The notes: a model not told the origin generated them from the letters alone. DNA of 52,433 nucleotides from Nocardia cyriacigeorgica (GCF_010868145.1 NZ_JAAGUY010000032.1:1-52433); one strand, 5' to 3'. Shown: positions 1 to 9,125, counted from the stretch's first letter. Numbers and translations: made by a program.

Positions 1-215
1 CTGAACCGCCGAGGAGCTGGCCCGGTGCGCGCAGCACGGTGCCCACCGCGCCGCCGCCCGCGCCACAGCTACCCCAGAAGCCACCGGCGCAATCACCGAA
101 CCTCCCGACCGACGGCCTGTCCGACACACTCGGCGACACCGTGGGCACGGTCGGCGGCGCGGTGGGCACCGTGCTGCGCGCACCGGGCCAGATCCTCGGC
201 GGTTCAGGTGGCTGA
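1..215 (+). CDS. C-terminal tail of a proline-rich protein (5' end outside window)
   Basis: An open frame enters from the left edge (codons in phase with base 3) and ends at the TGA at 213-215. The 71 visible residues begin with a Pro/Ala/Gln-rich linker (PAPQLPQKPPAQ) and end with a Gly/Val/Leu-rich stretch (LGDTVGTVGGAVGTV) closing in GGSGG. There is no catalytic domain in view. Proline-rich tails of this kind also end the Hsp70-like proteins at 4395 and 22244, so a third member of that family is possible, but this is inference. The stop overlaps the GTG start of the next gene by 8 bp, which suggests translational coupling with the IniR-like regulator. Confidence 0.6.
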   Translation, partial: EPPRSWPGARSTVPTAPPPAPQLPQKPPAQSPNLPTDGLSDTLGDTVGTVGGAVGTVLRAPGQILGGSGG

Positions 216-2694
216 ACCGGTACCGCCTGCGGCATTCGAGACACTGCCCTGTGCACGAGAGTTGTTTCGGGAACTGGACTCCGATGATCCGGTCGTCCAC
301 CTGATTCGAGGACGCTCCGGCACCGGCAAGTCGACCCTGCTCGCTGCGGTGCGGGCGCGGCTGCGTGAGCGCGGCGTCCCGGTATTCGATACGACGCGAC
401 GCACTGGCTTTCAGTCCGGCGCGGCCCTGGTGGTCGACAACCTCGACGCTCTCGGCCACGACGAGCTGGAAAAGCTGCGTGTCGCAATAGAATCCGGCGG
501 CCAAACGGTGGTCGCCGCCGGCCGGCCCCGCCATCACGATCCCGAGTTGCGCGCGCTGTTCGAGGCGGCGCTGCGCCGCGGCCGGGTCGCGGAATTGCGG
601 CCGCTCGGTGTCGCGGAGATCGCGCCGTTCGCCCGTGAACTGGGCATGTCGGTACCGCGCGCGGTGGCCGCGCATATCCACAAGCAGACCGACGGCATCC
701 GCGGCGGCGTCGTCGCGGCGCTGTCCGCCGCCTGCACTGCCCGCCTCGACGCGAGCATCGCCGCTGTGGACGCCGCCGTCGATGGCTGGGCCAGAACAGT
801 GCTGGCCGATATCGATCCCGCACTCCTCGACACCCTGGCCGTCGCCACCACCGGAAGTGGTTTGGACGCGGGGGAACTCACCGAGGTACTCGGTGTAGCG
901 CCGGCCAAGGGCCGCGAATTGATCGACCGGGCCAGGGCCACCGCGTTGATCACCGATGCCGACCTGCTGCTCGCGCCCGCCGTCGAGCCGCTGCGCGCAC
1001 TGCTCGGCGAGCGCCGTTTCCTGACCATTCAGCGCGATCTGCTCACCGCCCGCCTGAATGCCGGACTGCTGCGCGACCATACCGCGGTACTGCTCGCCGA
1101 ATCCGGACTGCGCGACCGACGACTGGCCGATTTCCTCTGCACCGCCGCCGGAAACAGCGGCAACGAGGCGGTCCGCTACTACGCCGCCGCGGCGCGAGCC
1201 GGCGCCGATCGTGACGCCATCGCCGTCCTCTGGGCCGAGGCCGCAGCACTGGCCTGCGACTACGACACGGCCCTACGCCTCGCCGAGCCGCTACTCGCCC
1301 GCGACGACGTTCCTGTCGCGAACCTGGCAGCCGCCGTCCGGATCTGCGCCTCCGTCCTGACCCGCCGCGGCTTGACCGAACGCGCGGCACGCCTCTACGC
1401 CTGGCTCGGCCCGGACCGGGCCGGAGCCGAGTGGGCCGAGGGCGCTGCGGTCCTGTACCTCTCCGGTGACGCCGCCGCCGCGTCATCGATGGCCGCGAAC
1501 GCTTCCCGATGGGCTCCGACGGAATCGAATGCCCCGATCCGCCTCGTCACCGATGCCCTCGGCCGCACCCTGCGGGGCCGCGAGAGCGAGACCGCGAACG
1601 CGATCTCCACCCTGGTCCGTGCCACCCACACCGATCCCATGCGCTTTGCGCCCTGCACCCCTACCGCCGCCGCGACCCTGCTGTGCCTGAGCACAGGGGA
1701 CCCGGCACGCGCCGTGCAGACGCTGCGACGAGCTACCGGTGCGAGCCGCCAGTCGCCGGTGCTCTCGGCATGGGCGGCACTGGCGGGCGGCGACGAAACC
1801 GGCGCCACCACCATCCTCGCCGGGCTCGACTGGGCTGGTCTCGACATCCGTGATGCCCTCCTCGCTCACGCCGCCGCTGTCGGCCTGGCCCGCCGTGGTG
1901 GCGACCAAGCCGCGCTCACCCACGCCTGGCAGGCGGCCCAGCCGCTGCTCGACGAGGTGGAGGCCGATCTTCTCAGCCTGCTCCCGATCGGCGAATTGTG
2001 GCTCGCGAGCATCCGCCTCGACGACGAGCGGCGCACGACCGCGTTGGTCGACGCGGCCCGCGCGCTCCTCGAGCGGCTCGGCAACCCGCCGGCCTGGTCC
2101 AACCTGTTCCACTGGTACGGCGTGCAGGCCGCCATCGCCCGCGAACGCCCGGACGAACTGCTGCCGCATGCCCACGCACTCAAGGCCGCCGCCGAGGCAG
2201 GCGATCGGCACGCGGCCACCTTGGCCGACGCAGGCCGCACCTGGGTGCTGGTGTTGCGCGGCCAGGTGTGCGGCGTCCGGGTGGAATCGGCGGTGGCCGA
2301 ACTGGGTGCGATCGGCCTGAGCTGGGATGCGGCCCGTTTGGCGGGTGAGGCCGCACTGGCCGCCTCCGATTCGGCCACAGCGACGGCACTGCTGAAGCTG
2401 GCCCGCACCGTGCGCGCCGACGCCAGGCCGTCGACGGTCAGCCCGGCCCCTCCCGGGCGCCGCGTCCCCGCCGCCGAGGCGAGCACCGACGAGCTGCTCA
2501 GTGACCGTGAGCGCGAGGTTGCCGAATTGGTGTTGCTCGGGCTGACCTATCGGGAGATCGGCGCCAGGCTCTACATCTCGGCCAAGACGGTGGAACATCA
2601 CGTCGCCCGGATCCGGCGGCGGCTCGGCGCCGGATCACGCTCGGAGCTACTCGCGATGCTGCGAGCCATGGGTTACGGCTCGCTCCTGGTCTGA
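208..2694 (+). CDS. iniR: IniR-like ATPase / LuxR-type transcriptional regulator
   Basis: A large STAND-like regulator of 828 residues. It has an N-terminal P-loop ATPase with Walker A GRSGTGKS (Lys about residue 41) and a hydrophobic Walker B (LVVDNLDAL). A long Ala/Leu-rich helical middle follows (about residues 370-740, TPR-like). A C-terminal LuxR-type HTH (about 764-821) contains REREVAEL, TYREIGARLYIS and AKTVEHHVARIRRRLG. The size matches M. tuberculosis IniR (Rv0339c, about 830 residues), whose gene neighbours the etfD orthologue; etfD also lies downstream here, at 10303. IniR activates the iniBAC cell-envelope stress operon in mycobacteria. The start is GTG 208, because upstream codons in this frame are low-complexity Arg-rich and overlap the tail of the previous gene. 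The iniR name rests on architecture and partial synteny. Confidence 0.8.
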   Translation: MAEPVPPAAFETLPCARELFRELDSDDPVVHLIRGRSGTGKSTLLAAVRARLRERGVPVFDTTRRTGFQSGAALVVDNLDALGHDELEKLRVAIESGGQTVVAAGRPRHHDPELRALFEAALRRGRVAELRPLGVAEIAPFARELGMSVPRAVAAHIHKQTDGIRGGVVAALSAACTARLDASIAAVDAAVDGWARTVLADIDPALLDTLAVATTGSGLDAGELTEVLGVAPAKGRELIDRARATALITDADLLLAPAVEPLRALLGERRFLTIQRDLLTARLNAGLLRDHTAVLLAESGLRDRRLADFLCTAAGNSGNEAVRYYAAAARAGADRDAIAVLWAEAAALACDYDTALRLAEPLLARDDVPVANLAAAVRICASVLTRRGLTERAARLYAWLGPDRAGAEWAEGAAVLYLSGDAAAASSMAANASRWAPTESNAPIRLVTDALGRTLRGRESETANAISTLVRATHTDPMRFAPCTPTAAATLLCLSTGDPARAVQTLRRATGASRQSPVLSAWAALAGGDETGATTILAGLDWAGLDIRDALLAHAAAVGLARRGGDQAALTHAWQAAQPLLDEVEADLLSLLPIGELWLASIRLDDERRTTALVDAARALLERLGNPPAWSNLFHWYGVQAAIARERPDELLPHAHALKAAAEAGDRHAATLADAGRTWVLVLRGQVCGVRVESAVAELGAIGLSWDAARLAGEAALAASDSATATALLKLARTVRADARPSTVSPAPPGRRVPAAEASTDELLSDREREVAELVLLGLTYREIGARLYISAKTVEHHVARIRRRLGAGSRSELLAMLRAMGYGSLLV

Positions 2695-2826
2695 ATCCCC
2701 TCGACCGTCCGGAAGACCGTTAACGGCGGACGCGCAGTTCCCGAAAGAGTAGTGGGGAGGCCGACGAAAATCGCAAAGCAGTCGAACTGTGACCGCACCT
2801 GCGCATAGTCTCGAACGGGGGTTCAG

Positions 2827-4392
2827 ATGACAGCCGAGATCGCGAAGTACACCACACAACCGCAGCACAACGGTTCACCACCGGCCACCGACCTACCGGT
2901 CGCGAGGTTGCCGAACGGGACCGAAGCACCGGGCAGGACCACTGCCCACCCGCACGATCTGCCGACGCGACCCAGATCAGCAGAGCGGCGCACCGAGGTC
3001 GATCACGCGCACGATCTCCGGTTCGAATCCATGCCGCCGGCTCAGGCGATGTTCCGGGAGCTGAGCAGCAAGGACGCGCGACCATCGGTCTTCCTCATCC
3101 GCGGTCGAGCAGGCACCGGCAAATCCGCGCTCCTCGGTGCCGTGCGGGATCTGCTGACCTCGGCCGACGTCAAGGTCTTCGATGATCTCGGCACCCTCCC
3201 GAAGCGACTGCTCGCCGACACCGGACCCGAAACGGCCGGGCGCCGCGCGCTGCTCATCGATGACGCCCACCTGCTCACCGCCGACGACCTGCAGACGCTC
3301 GGTGCGATGGTGGCCAACCGGCGCCACACCATCGTCGTCGCGGCACAACAGCGGCCGCACGACGCCGACCTGCGCGGGCTCACCGACGCGCTGGTCCGGC
3401 ACGGCCGGGTGATCGACCTGCGCACCCTCGGCGTACCGGAGCTGATGTCGTTCGCGCGTGAGCTCGGCCTTCTGGTTCCGCGTCCTCTCGCCGAATACAT
3501 CCTGCTCAGGACCGGCGGTATCCGGTCGGGCATCGTCGTCGGTCTGCGCGCGGCCTGCTCGGCTCGCCGAGACGCCGCGGTCGCCGCGGTGGATCCCGCC
3601 GTCGCCGGATGGGCCCGCGGCCTGCTGGCCGACATGGATCCAGACTTGCTGGACACCCTGGTCGTCGCGGCCGCGGGCGCCGGATTGGACGCGAGTGAGC
3701 TGGCCGAGGTGTTCGATATCGACTTCGCCTCGGCGCAGGACCTGGTCGACCGAGCCAGGGCGAGCGCACTGGTGACCGACGCCGACCTTTTGCTAGCAGC
3801 CGCTGTCGAACCGCTGCGTGGACAGCTCGGCGCCCAGCGATTCGTCACGGTACAGCGGCGATTGCTCACCACCAGGCTCGATGCGGGCCTGCTGCGCGAA
3901 GACACCGCGGTGCTGTTCGCCGAATCCGGCGTGCGCGACCCGCGCCTGGCCGAATTCCTCACCGCAGCCGCCGAGCACGCGGGCGGCGAGGCGGTGCGCC
4001 TGTACGCCGCGGTCGCGGCGTACAGGGCCGACCCCGCCGATATCGCCGCCCGCAGAGCACGGGCCGCCCACCACGCGCATGCGGCCGAGGCCCCCGATCC
4101 GGCCCTGCCCGTGCTCCAGCCCGCCTACGAGCCACTGACCTCGCTGACCGAGCGTGAGCAGCAGGTCGCGGAACTGCTGCTGCTCGGCCTCACCTACCGC
4201 GAGATCGGGTCGCGGCTCTATATCTCAGCCAAGACCGTCGAGCATCATGTCTCCCGGATTCGGCGCCGGATCGGTGCCGGGTCTCGAACAGAGTTATTGT
4301 CGATGCTCAGCGCAATGGGACACGGTCCGTTACTGGGGTGGCCGTCGCGCGGACCGATCCGGATCGAGCAGGACGCCGAAGCGAGGACTTGA
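2827..4392 (+). CDS. Short IniR-like ATPase / LuxR-type regulator lacking the helical middle
   Basis: This 521-residue paralogue of the preceding gene has Walker A GRAGTGKS (Lys about residue 99), Walker B ALLIDDAHLL and the same winged/lid region through about residue 395. It then passes almost directly into the LuxR HTH (about 440-500: LTEREQQVAELL, TYREIGSRLYIS, AKTVEHHVSRIRRRIG). The roughly 350-residue helical sensor region of the first copy is absent. The N-terminus carries an extra 55-60 residue Pro/His-rich extension. ATG 2827 follows GGGGG at a good distance. The stop at 4392 is 2 bp before the start of the Hsp70-like gene, so the two are probably co-transcribed. Without the middle region it may sense a different signal, or act as a dimer partner or antagonist of the long form (inference). 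Confidence 0.82.
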   Translation: MTAEIAKYTTQPQHNGSPPATDLPVARLPNGTEAPGRTTAHPHDLPTRPRSAERRTEVDHAHDLRFESMPPAQAMFRELSSKDARPSVFLIRGRAGTGKSALLGAVRDLLTSADVKVFDDLGTLPKRLLADTGPETAGRRALLIDDAHLLTADDLQTLGAMVANRRHTIVVAAQQRPHDADLRGLTDALVRHGRVIDLRTLGVPELMSFARELGLLVPRPLAEYILLRTGGIRSGIVVGLRAACSARRDAAVAAVDPAVAGWARGLLADMDPDLLDTLVVAAAGAGLDASELAEVFDIDFASAQDLVDRARASALVTDADLLLAAAVEPLRGQLGAQRFVTVQRRLLTTRLDAGLLREDTAVLFAESGVRDPRLAEFLTAAAEHAGGEAVRLYAAVAAYRADPADIAARRARAAHHAHAAEAPDPALPVLQPAYEPLTSLTEREQQVAELLLLGLTYREIGSRLYISAKTVEHHVSRIRRRIGAGSRTELLSMLSAMGHGPLLGWPSRGPIRIEQDAEART

Positions 4393-4394
4393 GG

Positions 4395-5606
4395 ATGGCC
4401 ACTGGGGTGGGCCTGCGTATCGCCGCCGACGAGTGCATCGCGGCGATCGTGACCAACGACGGCGAGCCGGAGTACATCGTCCGCGAGCCGATCCTGCACA
4501 TGTCCGACGAGGGCGACGCCGAACTCGGCGGTACCGCGCCGGCCGGGCACACCCACACCATCGCCGGATTCGCCGACGCCGTCGGTGACCCGGCCGGGAT
4601 CTCGGTCGACGACGGACCGGCCTACCGCGCCGAGGATCTCGTCGCCACGGCTCTGTTCTGCCTGATCAACCTGACCGCCGACCATCTCAACGGCGCCGCC
4701 GAGTTCTACGCGACCCATCCGGGCGACTGGCCGGAACAGCACGTCAGGGCGCTGCGTGATGCGCTGGACTACCTCGGTCTGCGTTCGGTTGTGCTGGTCA
4801 GCGAGGCCGAACTGCCCGAGGCGAGCGCACTACCCGCCGATGCGCACGCCGAGACACCCGGCCGAGTCTTCGCCTACGGCGCGGCCGCCACGGCGCTGAC
4901 CGCGGTGCTGGCGACCCCGGCAGGGAACGCACCACCCGACCCCGCAACGGCCGAGAACTCGACCCTCGACACCGACATCATCCCCGCGGTCCCCGCACCC
5001 GAACCGCACGCCCAGGCCTATTCGGCCGCGATCCCGATCGCCGAGCCGCCCGCCACCGAGATGGCGACCGAGATGGCGGCCGTCGCCCCGGAAACCACGT
5101 CCACCACCGAAGCCGCCGCGAAACCCACGAAACCCACGAAACCCGCGGAACAGACGAACCGCAGCCGCACGCCCGTGCTCATCGCGGTGGCGGCGTTGTT
5201 CGGCCTGATCCTCGGCGGCATCGGCGTCGCGGTGCTCTTCCGCGAGGACGACAGCACACCCATCCCGCCGATGCGCGATGCCAAATCCGAACAGGCGACG
5301 GTGAGCCCCACCCCGCACGCGCCACCAGGGGGCCCCCTGCCGGTGGCGCCGCCGACGACCGTGGCACCGCCGGTCGCCGAGGAACCGCCCGTCACGGTGG
5401 CGCCAACCACCGAACCCGAGCCCGAGCCGGAACCGAGCACACCACCGCCGATGGAGCCGCCCTCGACCACCCAGGAACCGCCGACCAGCACCGGCACCAC
5501 CCCGTCGACCAGCCCGAGCAGGCCGTCGACGAACACGGGTCCGTTCCGGCCCATGCCGCAGCTACCGCTGCCGCCCGCGCTGGAGATCCCCGGCGCCCGC
5601 CGATAA
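4395..5606 (+). CDS. Shortened Hsp70/actin-like membrane protein with proline-rich C-terminus
   Basis: 403 residues. The first 170 resemble the N-terminal lobe of Hsp70-like proteins (VGLRIAADECIAAIVTND at the start; later LRSVVLVSEAELPE and FAYGAAATAL). The second lobe with the phosphate-2 and adenosine motifs, present in the paralogue at 22244, is missing, so ATP binding is doubtful. A Thr/Lys-rich linker precedes one transmembrane helix (about 259-282, TPVLIAVAALFGLILGGIGV). About 120 residues rich in Pro/Thr/Glu follow, presumably outside the membrane. ATG 4395 has GAGGA 7 nt upstream and follows the preceding stop by 2 bp. The neighbourhood suggests that these Hsp70-like proteins work with IniR-type regulators; the function is not known to me. 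Confidence 0.72.
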   Translation: MATGVGLRIAADECIAAIVTNDGEPEYIVREPILHMSDEGDAELGGTAPAGHTHTIAGFADAVGDPAGISVDDGPAYRAEDLVATALFCLINLTADHLNGAAEFYATHPGDWPEQHVRALRDALDYLGLRSVVLVSEAELPEASALPADAHAETPGRVFAYGAAATALTAVLATPAGNAPPDPATAENSTLDTDIIPAVPAPEPHAQAYSAAIPIAEPPATEMATEMAAVAPETTSTTEAAAKPTKPTKPAEQTNRSRTPVLIAVAALFGLILGGIGVAVLFREDDSTPIPPMRDAKSEQATVSPTPHAPPGGPLPVAPPTTVAPPVAEEPPVTVAPTTEPEPEPEPSTPPPMEPPSTTQEPPTSTGTTPSTSPSRPSTNTGPFRPMPQLPLPPALEIPGARR

Positions 5607-5774
5607 TCAGACACGAGTAGCCACCGATGTGATGTGTGGCATAAAGTGATCCGCTGACCGGCCACAGCGGGATCCCGCGCACATCCGGTTCATTGCTCCA
5701 CGTAGGCTGTGCGCCAACGGATTCTGCCCGTGGCCACGGATTACCTGGCACATCTGTGCCGACGAAGGGACTTC

Positions 5775-7121
5775 ATGCGCAAGTCGGTGGCGCGTCGCGC
5801 CGCGGTCAAGGCTGCCATCGCCTCGACCGTTCTCCTGGGACCCATGCTCGGCACCAGCCCCGCCGTGGCCGAGGCCCCGCAGCTCAAACCCGGCGACCTA
5901 CCGGCCGAGCTGGTGCAGGCCGTCTCGCGCGATCTGAAGATGACCCCAACCGAATACCTGGATCGTTCGGCCCGGGCGCAGCAGCTGAGCAGCTACGCGC
6001 GCGAGTTCCGCGCCGAACGCCCTGACGCGTTCGCCGGTGCCTGGATCGGCACCGACGGCAAGCCGACCGTCGCGGTGACCTCTCCCGACGCCGCCAAGAT
6101 CGCCGCCGCCGACGGCTACCAGACCCGTCTCGCCCCGGTCTCCGCGGACAACCTGGAGACCTCGCTGACCCAGCTGAACCAGTGGATCAGCGGTCTGCCG
6201 AACGAGCTGTCGAGCGCGATCAACTCGGTGGCCATCGACTTCCTCAACAGCCAGCTCGTGCTCAGCGTGGCCAACACCCCGGTCGGCCACATGCTGAACC
6301 TGCCGACGTTGATCGCCAACATCAAGGTCATCCTGTCGCCCAACGGTGGCGGACCGGTCGAGCGTCGTCCGATGGGTGGCGACACCTACATCAGCGCGCC
6401 GGGTTCGCTGAAGGACACCGCGCTGCGCGGAGTCGATGTGTGCTCGTTCGGCTTCAACAGCGTCGACGCCGCGGGCAATGCGCTCAATATCAGTGCCGGG
6501 CATTGCGATCCGAACCTGGGCAAGAGCGACCAGTCCGCCGGCGTCTACATGCCCAATGTCCGCGATATTCCGGCCAGCCCCGAGCTCGGCACCTTCGTGC
6601 GCGCCAACCTCGGCGGGCAGAGCGGCCTCGACTACTCGGTGATCAAGCTGAACGATCGCGCCGTGCGGGCGGGTATGGATCAGCCGTCGGTGCGCGGCGC
6701 CAACGGCACCACCCTCACCATCACCGGCATCGCCGACCCGGTGATCGGTGCTCCGGTCTGCAAGTCCGGCCAGTCGTCCACGTTCACCTGCGGTTTCGTG
6801 GTGGCCGATCGGGTGGAAACGCAGCTGTTCACCGCCGACGGTGAATCCAAGACCGTGCGCGGCTTCGCCAGCACCGCCTGCACCCTCGGCGGCGACAGCG
6901 GCGGCGCGATCGTCTCCGGCACCCTCGCCCTCGGTATCACCAGCGGTTCCAATGCCGCCGAGGCGCCCAGCTGCGACGAAGCCAATATCGCCCTTGCCCA
7001 GTACGGCGGTACCGCGACCCTCGGCATCCCGATCCGCCCGATCCTCGCCGATATCAATGCCTCCGCGAGCGGCGGACTCGGCAGCGGGATCACGGTCCGC
7101 ACCCGCCCGAACGCGGGCTGA
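5775..7121 (+). CDS. Secreted S1 family (S1E, streptogrisin/alpha-lytic type) serine protease precursor
   Basis: 448 residues. A Sec signal peptide (MRKSVARRAAVKAAIAS... ending near AVAEA) is followed by a pro-region of about 190 residues (DLKMTPTEYLDRSARAQQL) that in this family folds and inhibits the protease. A chymotrypsin-fold domain follows with the catalytic triad His243 (SAGHCD), Asp286 (LDYSVIKL) and Ser375 (GGDSGGA). Six Cys in the mature part fit the usual disulfides. ATG 5775 is chosen because GAAGGGA lies 5-6 nt upstream and the signal peptide starts there; the same frame opens earlier at 5709 without an RBS. It is paralogous to the next gene. A strong hairpin terminator follows at 7151. 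Confidence 0.93.
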   Translation: MRKSVARRAAVKAAIASTVLLGPMLGTSPAVAEAPQLKPGDLPAELVQAVSRDLKMTPTEYLDRSARAQQLSSYAREFRAERPDAFAGAWIGTDGKPTVAVTSPDAAKIAAADGYQTRLAPVSADNLETSLTQLNQWISGLPNELSSAINSVAIDFLNSQLVLSVANTPVGHMLNLPTLIANIKVILSPNGGGPVERRPMGGDTYISAPGSLKDTALRGVDVCSFGFNSVDAAGNALNISAGHCDPNLGKSDQSAGVYMPNVRDIPASPELGTFVRANLGGQSGLDYSVIKLNDRAVRAGMDQPSVRGANGTTLTITGIADPVIGAPVCKSGQSSTFTCGFVVADRVETQLFTADGESKTVRGFASTACTLGGDSGGAIVSGTLALGITSGSNAAEAPSCDEANIALAQYGGTATLGIPIRPILADINASASGGLGSGITVRTRPNAG

Positions 7122-7150
7122 GCCTTCCGAAGGACCAGCCGAAACCCGAC

Positions 7151-7203
7151 CGAGCCGGGCCGCTCGTGCGCTGTGGAAATCAGCGCATGAGCGGCCCGGT
7201 TCG
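7151..7203 (+). terminator. Hairpin terminator after first S1 protease
   Basis: Two 23-nt arms (7151-7173 and 7181-7203) pair with only two G/T mismatches around a 7-nt loop (TGGAAAT). It lies 30 nt past the protease stop and separates the two protease genes. No long T-run follows, as is common for actinobacterial terminators. Confidence 0.8.
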
Positions 7204-7439
7204 TGTTTCGGCGGCCGCGGTATTCGTGGCGATCGACAACGCCGTCGCCGCGAGATCGGTGGCGGCCTACAAAGCCTGCGCCGCACGCGGGGTCACACAC
7301 CGTCTGATCTGTCCGGATTCGAGCAAACCGGTCGGCCGAACAAGTAGGCATCGCGAGCCGAACCCCATATAGTCTGGTCATGCTCCTGCCACGCATAGGT
7401 AAATTCCGGTCACACCGGACAGCTCCGCAACGGACTGGG
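7204..7439 (+). promoter_or_regulatory. Promoter region of second S1 protease (TATAGT -10)
   Basis: The sequence between the first terminator and the second protease holds no convincing gene. It contains a good -10 box TATAGT at 7368-7373, 6 nt before ATG 7380. Transcription would then start at or beside 7380, giving either a leaderless message from that ATG or a 60-nt leader before ATG 7440. No clear -35 is visible. Confidence 0.5.
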
Positions 7440-8714
7440 ATGCGGAAAGCCGCGATCGCCGCTTCGGCCGCGATCCTGCTGTTCGGCCCTACCGCGGCGG
7501 TGGCGTCAGCGCAGCCCGACGCCGAGCCGGGCCTGCCCGCCGAGCTGATCACCGCGGTTTCCCGCGATCTGAAGATTTCGGCGGATGAATACCTGCGTCG
7601 CGCCGATCTGGCGCAGCAGGTCGCCGCCTTCGCGACCACCGCGCAGCGGCAGTTCCCGCAGGTGTTCGGCGGTGCGTGGCTGGACGACGCGGGCAAGGCC
7701 GTCGTCGCACTCGCGCCGGGCTCCGGTCTCGACGAGGCCAGGACCGCCGCCGAATCGGCCGGTTTCGAGGTCCGCACAGTGGCCAAGAGCCAGTCCGCGC
7801 TGCGTGGCGAGAAGAGCGCGTTCGAGCGGTGGCTGGACGAGCAGCCCGAGCCGGTGGCCTCGCTGGTGCGCGGCGTCGTCATCGACACCGTCAACAACAG
7901 CATCGCGGTGCGGGTGGACAAGCCAGGCCTGCCGATGCCGAGCTTCGTCGACCCGGCCCGCGTCATCGTGATGGCCCCGCCGATCGCCGGTGAGGCGCTG
8001 CCATCGGCCGACCCGATCGCCGAGGTCACCGGCGCCTCGCTGGCCGGTGGTGACGGCTATGCCTCGGTCGCCGGACGTACCTCGCTGCGCTGCTCGTTCG
8101 GCTTCAACGGTGTCGATCGTGACGGCTCCACCGTCAACATCACCGCGGGCCACTGCAACCCGGACATCGATAGCGCGGGCGGCGGCAACGCGGCGTCGGT
8201 GCACGAACTGCTGCCCGGCGACAAGCTCGGCGGCAAGCTCGGCACCTTCAGCAAGTCGGTGCTCGGCAACCAGGACTACTCCATCGTCCGCATCGCCGAC
8301 CAGGCCAGGGATCGCTTCGCCAACAACGCCGTTCGCGTGCCCGGCGCGGGCCCCGTCCTGGTCGACGGTGTCGCGACGCCCGTCGTCGGCGCGCCGGTCT
8401 GCAAGTCCGGCTCCCGTACCGGCTTCAGCTGTGGCGTGGTCAATGCTGTCGATCAGACCGTCCAGGTCGGTGACCGTCAGCTCACCCAGAGCTTCTCGGC
8501 CAATATCTGCGCTCTGCCCGGCGACAGCGGTGGCCCGATCGTGACCGGCCGTCTCGCACTCGGTATTTCGAGCGCGTCCTCCGTGGCCGACTTCCCGATC
8601 TGCGAGATCCCCAACCTGATCGGCGCCCTCACGGGTAACACCCCGCAGTTGTTCGCCCAGCCCGTCAGTGTCGTCCTCTCGGACAACCCGGGTCTTCGGG
8701 TTCGCACCAACTGA
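7440..8714 (+). CDS. Secreted S1 family serine protease precursor (paralogue)
   Basis: About 424 residues from ATG 7440. The signal peptide MRKAAIAASAAILLFGP... has a likely cleavage after AVASA. A pro-region (DLKISADEYLRRADLAQQ) nearly identical in plan to the upstream paralogue follows. The protease domain has His238 (TAGHCN), Asp279 (QDYSIVRI) and Ser363 (PGDSGGP). Start choice: ATG 7440 aligns with the start of the paralogue and begins the signal peptide. The in-frame ATG 7380 would add 20 basic residues and is possible if the transcript is leaderless. The gene probably arose by tandem duplication. The protein is exported; the substrate is unknown, and general protein degradation is the family norm. 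Confidence 0.92.
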   Translation: MRKAAIAASAAILLFGPTAAVASAQPDAEPGLPAELITAVSRDLKISADEYLRRADLAQQVAAFATTAQRQFPQVFGGAWLDDAGKAVVALAPGSGLDEARTAAESAGFEVRTVAKSQSALRGEKSAFERWLDEQPEPVASLVRGVVIDTVNNSIAVRVDKPGLPMPSFVDPARVIVMAPPIAGEALPSADPIAEVTGASLAGGDGYASVAGRTSLRCSFGFNGVDRDGSTVNITAGHCNPDIDSAGGGNAASVHELLPGDKLGGKLGTFSKSVLGNQDYSIVRIADQARDRFANNAVRVPGAGPVLVDGVATPVVGAPVCKSGSRTGFSCGVVNAVDQTVQVGDRQLTQSFSANICALPGDSGGPIVTGRLALGISSASSVADFPICEIPNLIGALTGNTPQLFAQPVSVVLSDNPGLRVRTN

Positions 8715-8741
8715 GCCGCGGGCGTTCAGCCCGAACGGTGA

Positions 8742-8774
8742 CAAAGGCCGGCAGCATCACGCTGCCGGCCTTTG
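8742..8774 (+). terminator. Rho-independent terminator after second S1 protease
   Basis: Perfect 14-bp arms (8742-8755 CAAAGGCCGGCAGC and 8761-8774) enclose a 5-nt loop and are followed by TGTTTG. The hairpin lies 27 nt after the stop codon at 8714. Confidence 0.9.
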
Positions 8775-9064
8775 TGTTTGCGCAAACCCGCCTGAATCGC
8801 CCGGAGAGGCTCGCGAGAACGCCGGATGAACTCTGGGTTACCCCAGCGCTTCTCGAGCCGTAGGCGTCGCTCAGGCTGCCGGAAGCGCGATCTCGCTTGC
8901 GACAGGTCCGATCGGTGCCCGAAGCCCGGACCAGCCGCATCCGATATGGCCTGACATCCACAACCGCGTGACCCACAACCTCATCGCAGCGATGGTCGAT
9001 ACCTGGTTCCGCTCGACGAACGCGCGCAGCGGTACGTGAACAATCACATCCATCCCGAAACGCG
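8775..9064. other. Intergenic stretch without a convincing gene
   Basis: It lies between two terminators. A minus-strand frame of 60 codons (8871-9053) contains Trp and Met in unusual numbers and has no RBS or recognisable motif. It might be the remnant of a gene, but I cannot support it as coding. Confidence 0.4.
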
Positions 9065-9098
9065 AACCGGCCCGCCCCCTTTCGGGGACGGGCCGGTT
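9065..9098 (-). terminator. Terminator of the glycine-rich secreted protein gene
   Basis: A GC-rich inverted repeat (9065-9079 AACCGGCCCGCCCCC with 9084-9098, one mismatch, 4-nt loop). It sits 28 nt beyond the stop of the minus-strand gene at 9126 and is symmetric enough to act in both directions. Confidence 0.8.
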
Positions 9099-9125
9099 GC
9101 TACGAGCGTGAACTACCGCGAGGTA

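Noticed and set aside
5898..7286. Long minus-strand frame opposite the first S1 protease
   Set aside because: Antisense shadow; the protease on the plus strand has a signal peptide, pro-region and triad.
7166..7372. Small plus-strand frame between the two proteases
   Set aside because: It begins inside the terminator hairpin and ends at the promoter of the second protease.
8871..9053. Small gene on the minus strand between two terminators
   Set aside because: No RBS, no motif and no supporting context. It stays listed only as an uncertain stretch.
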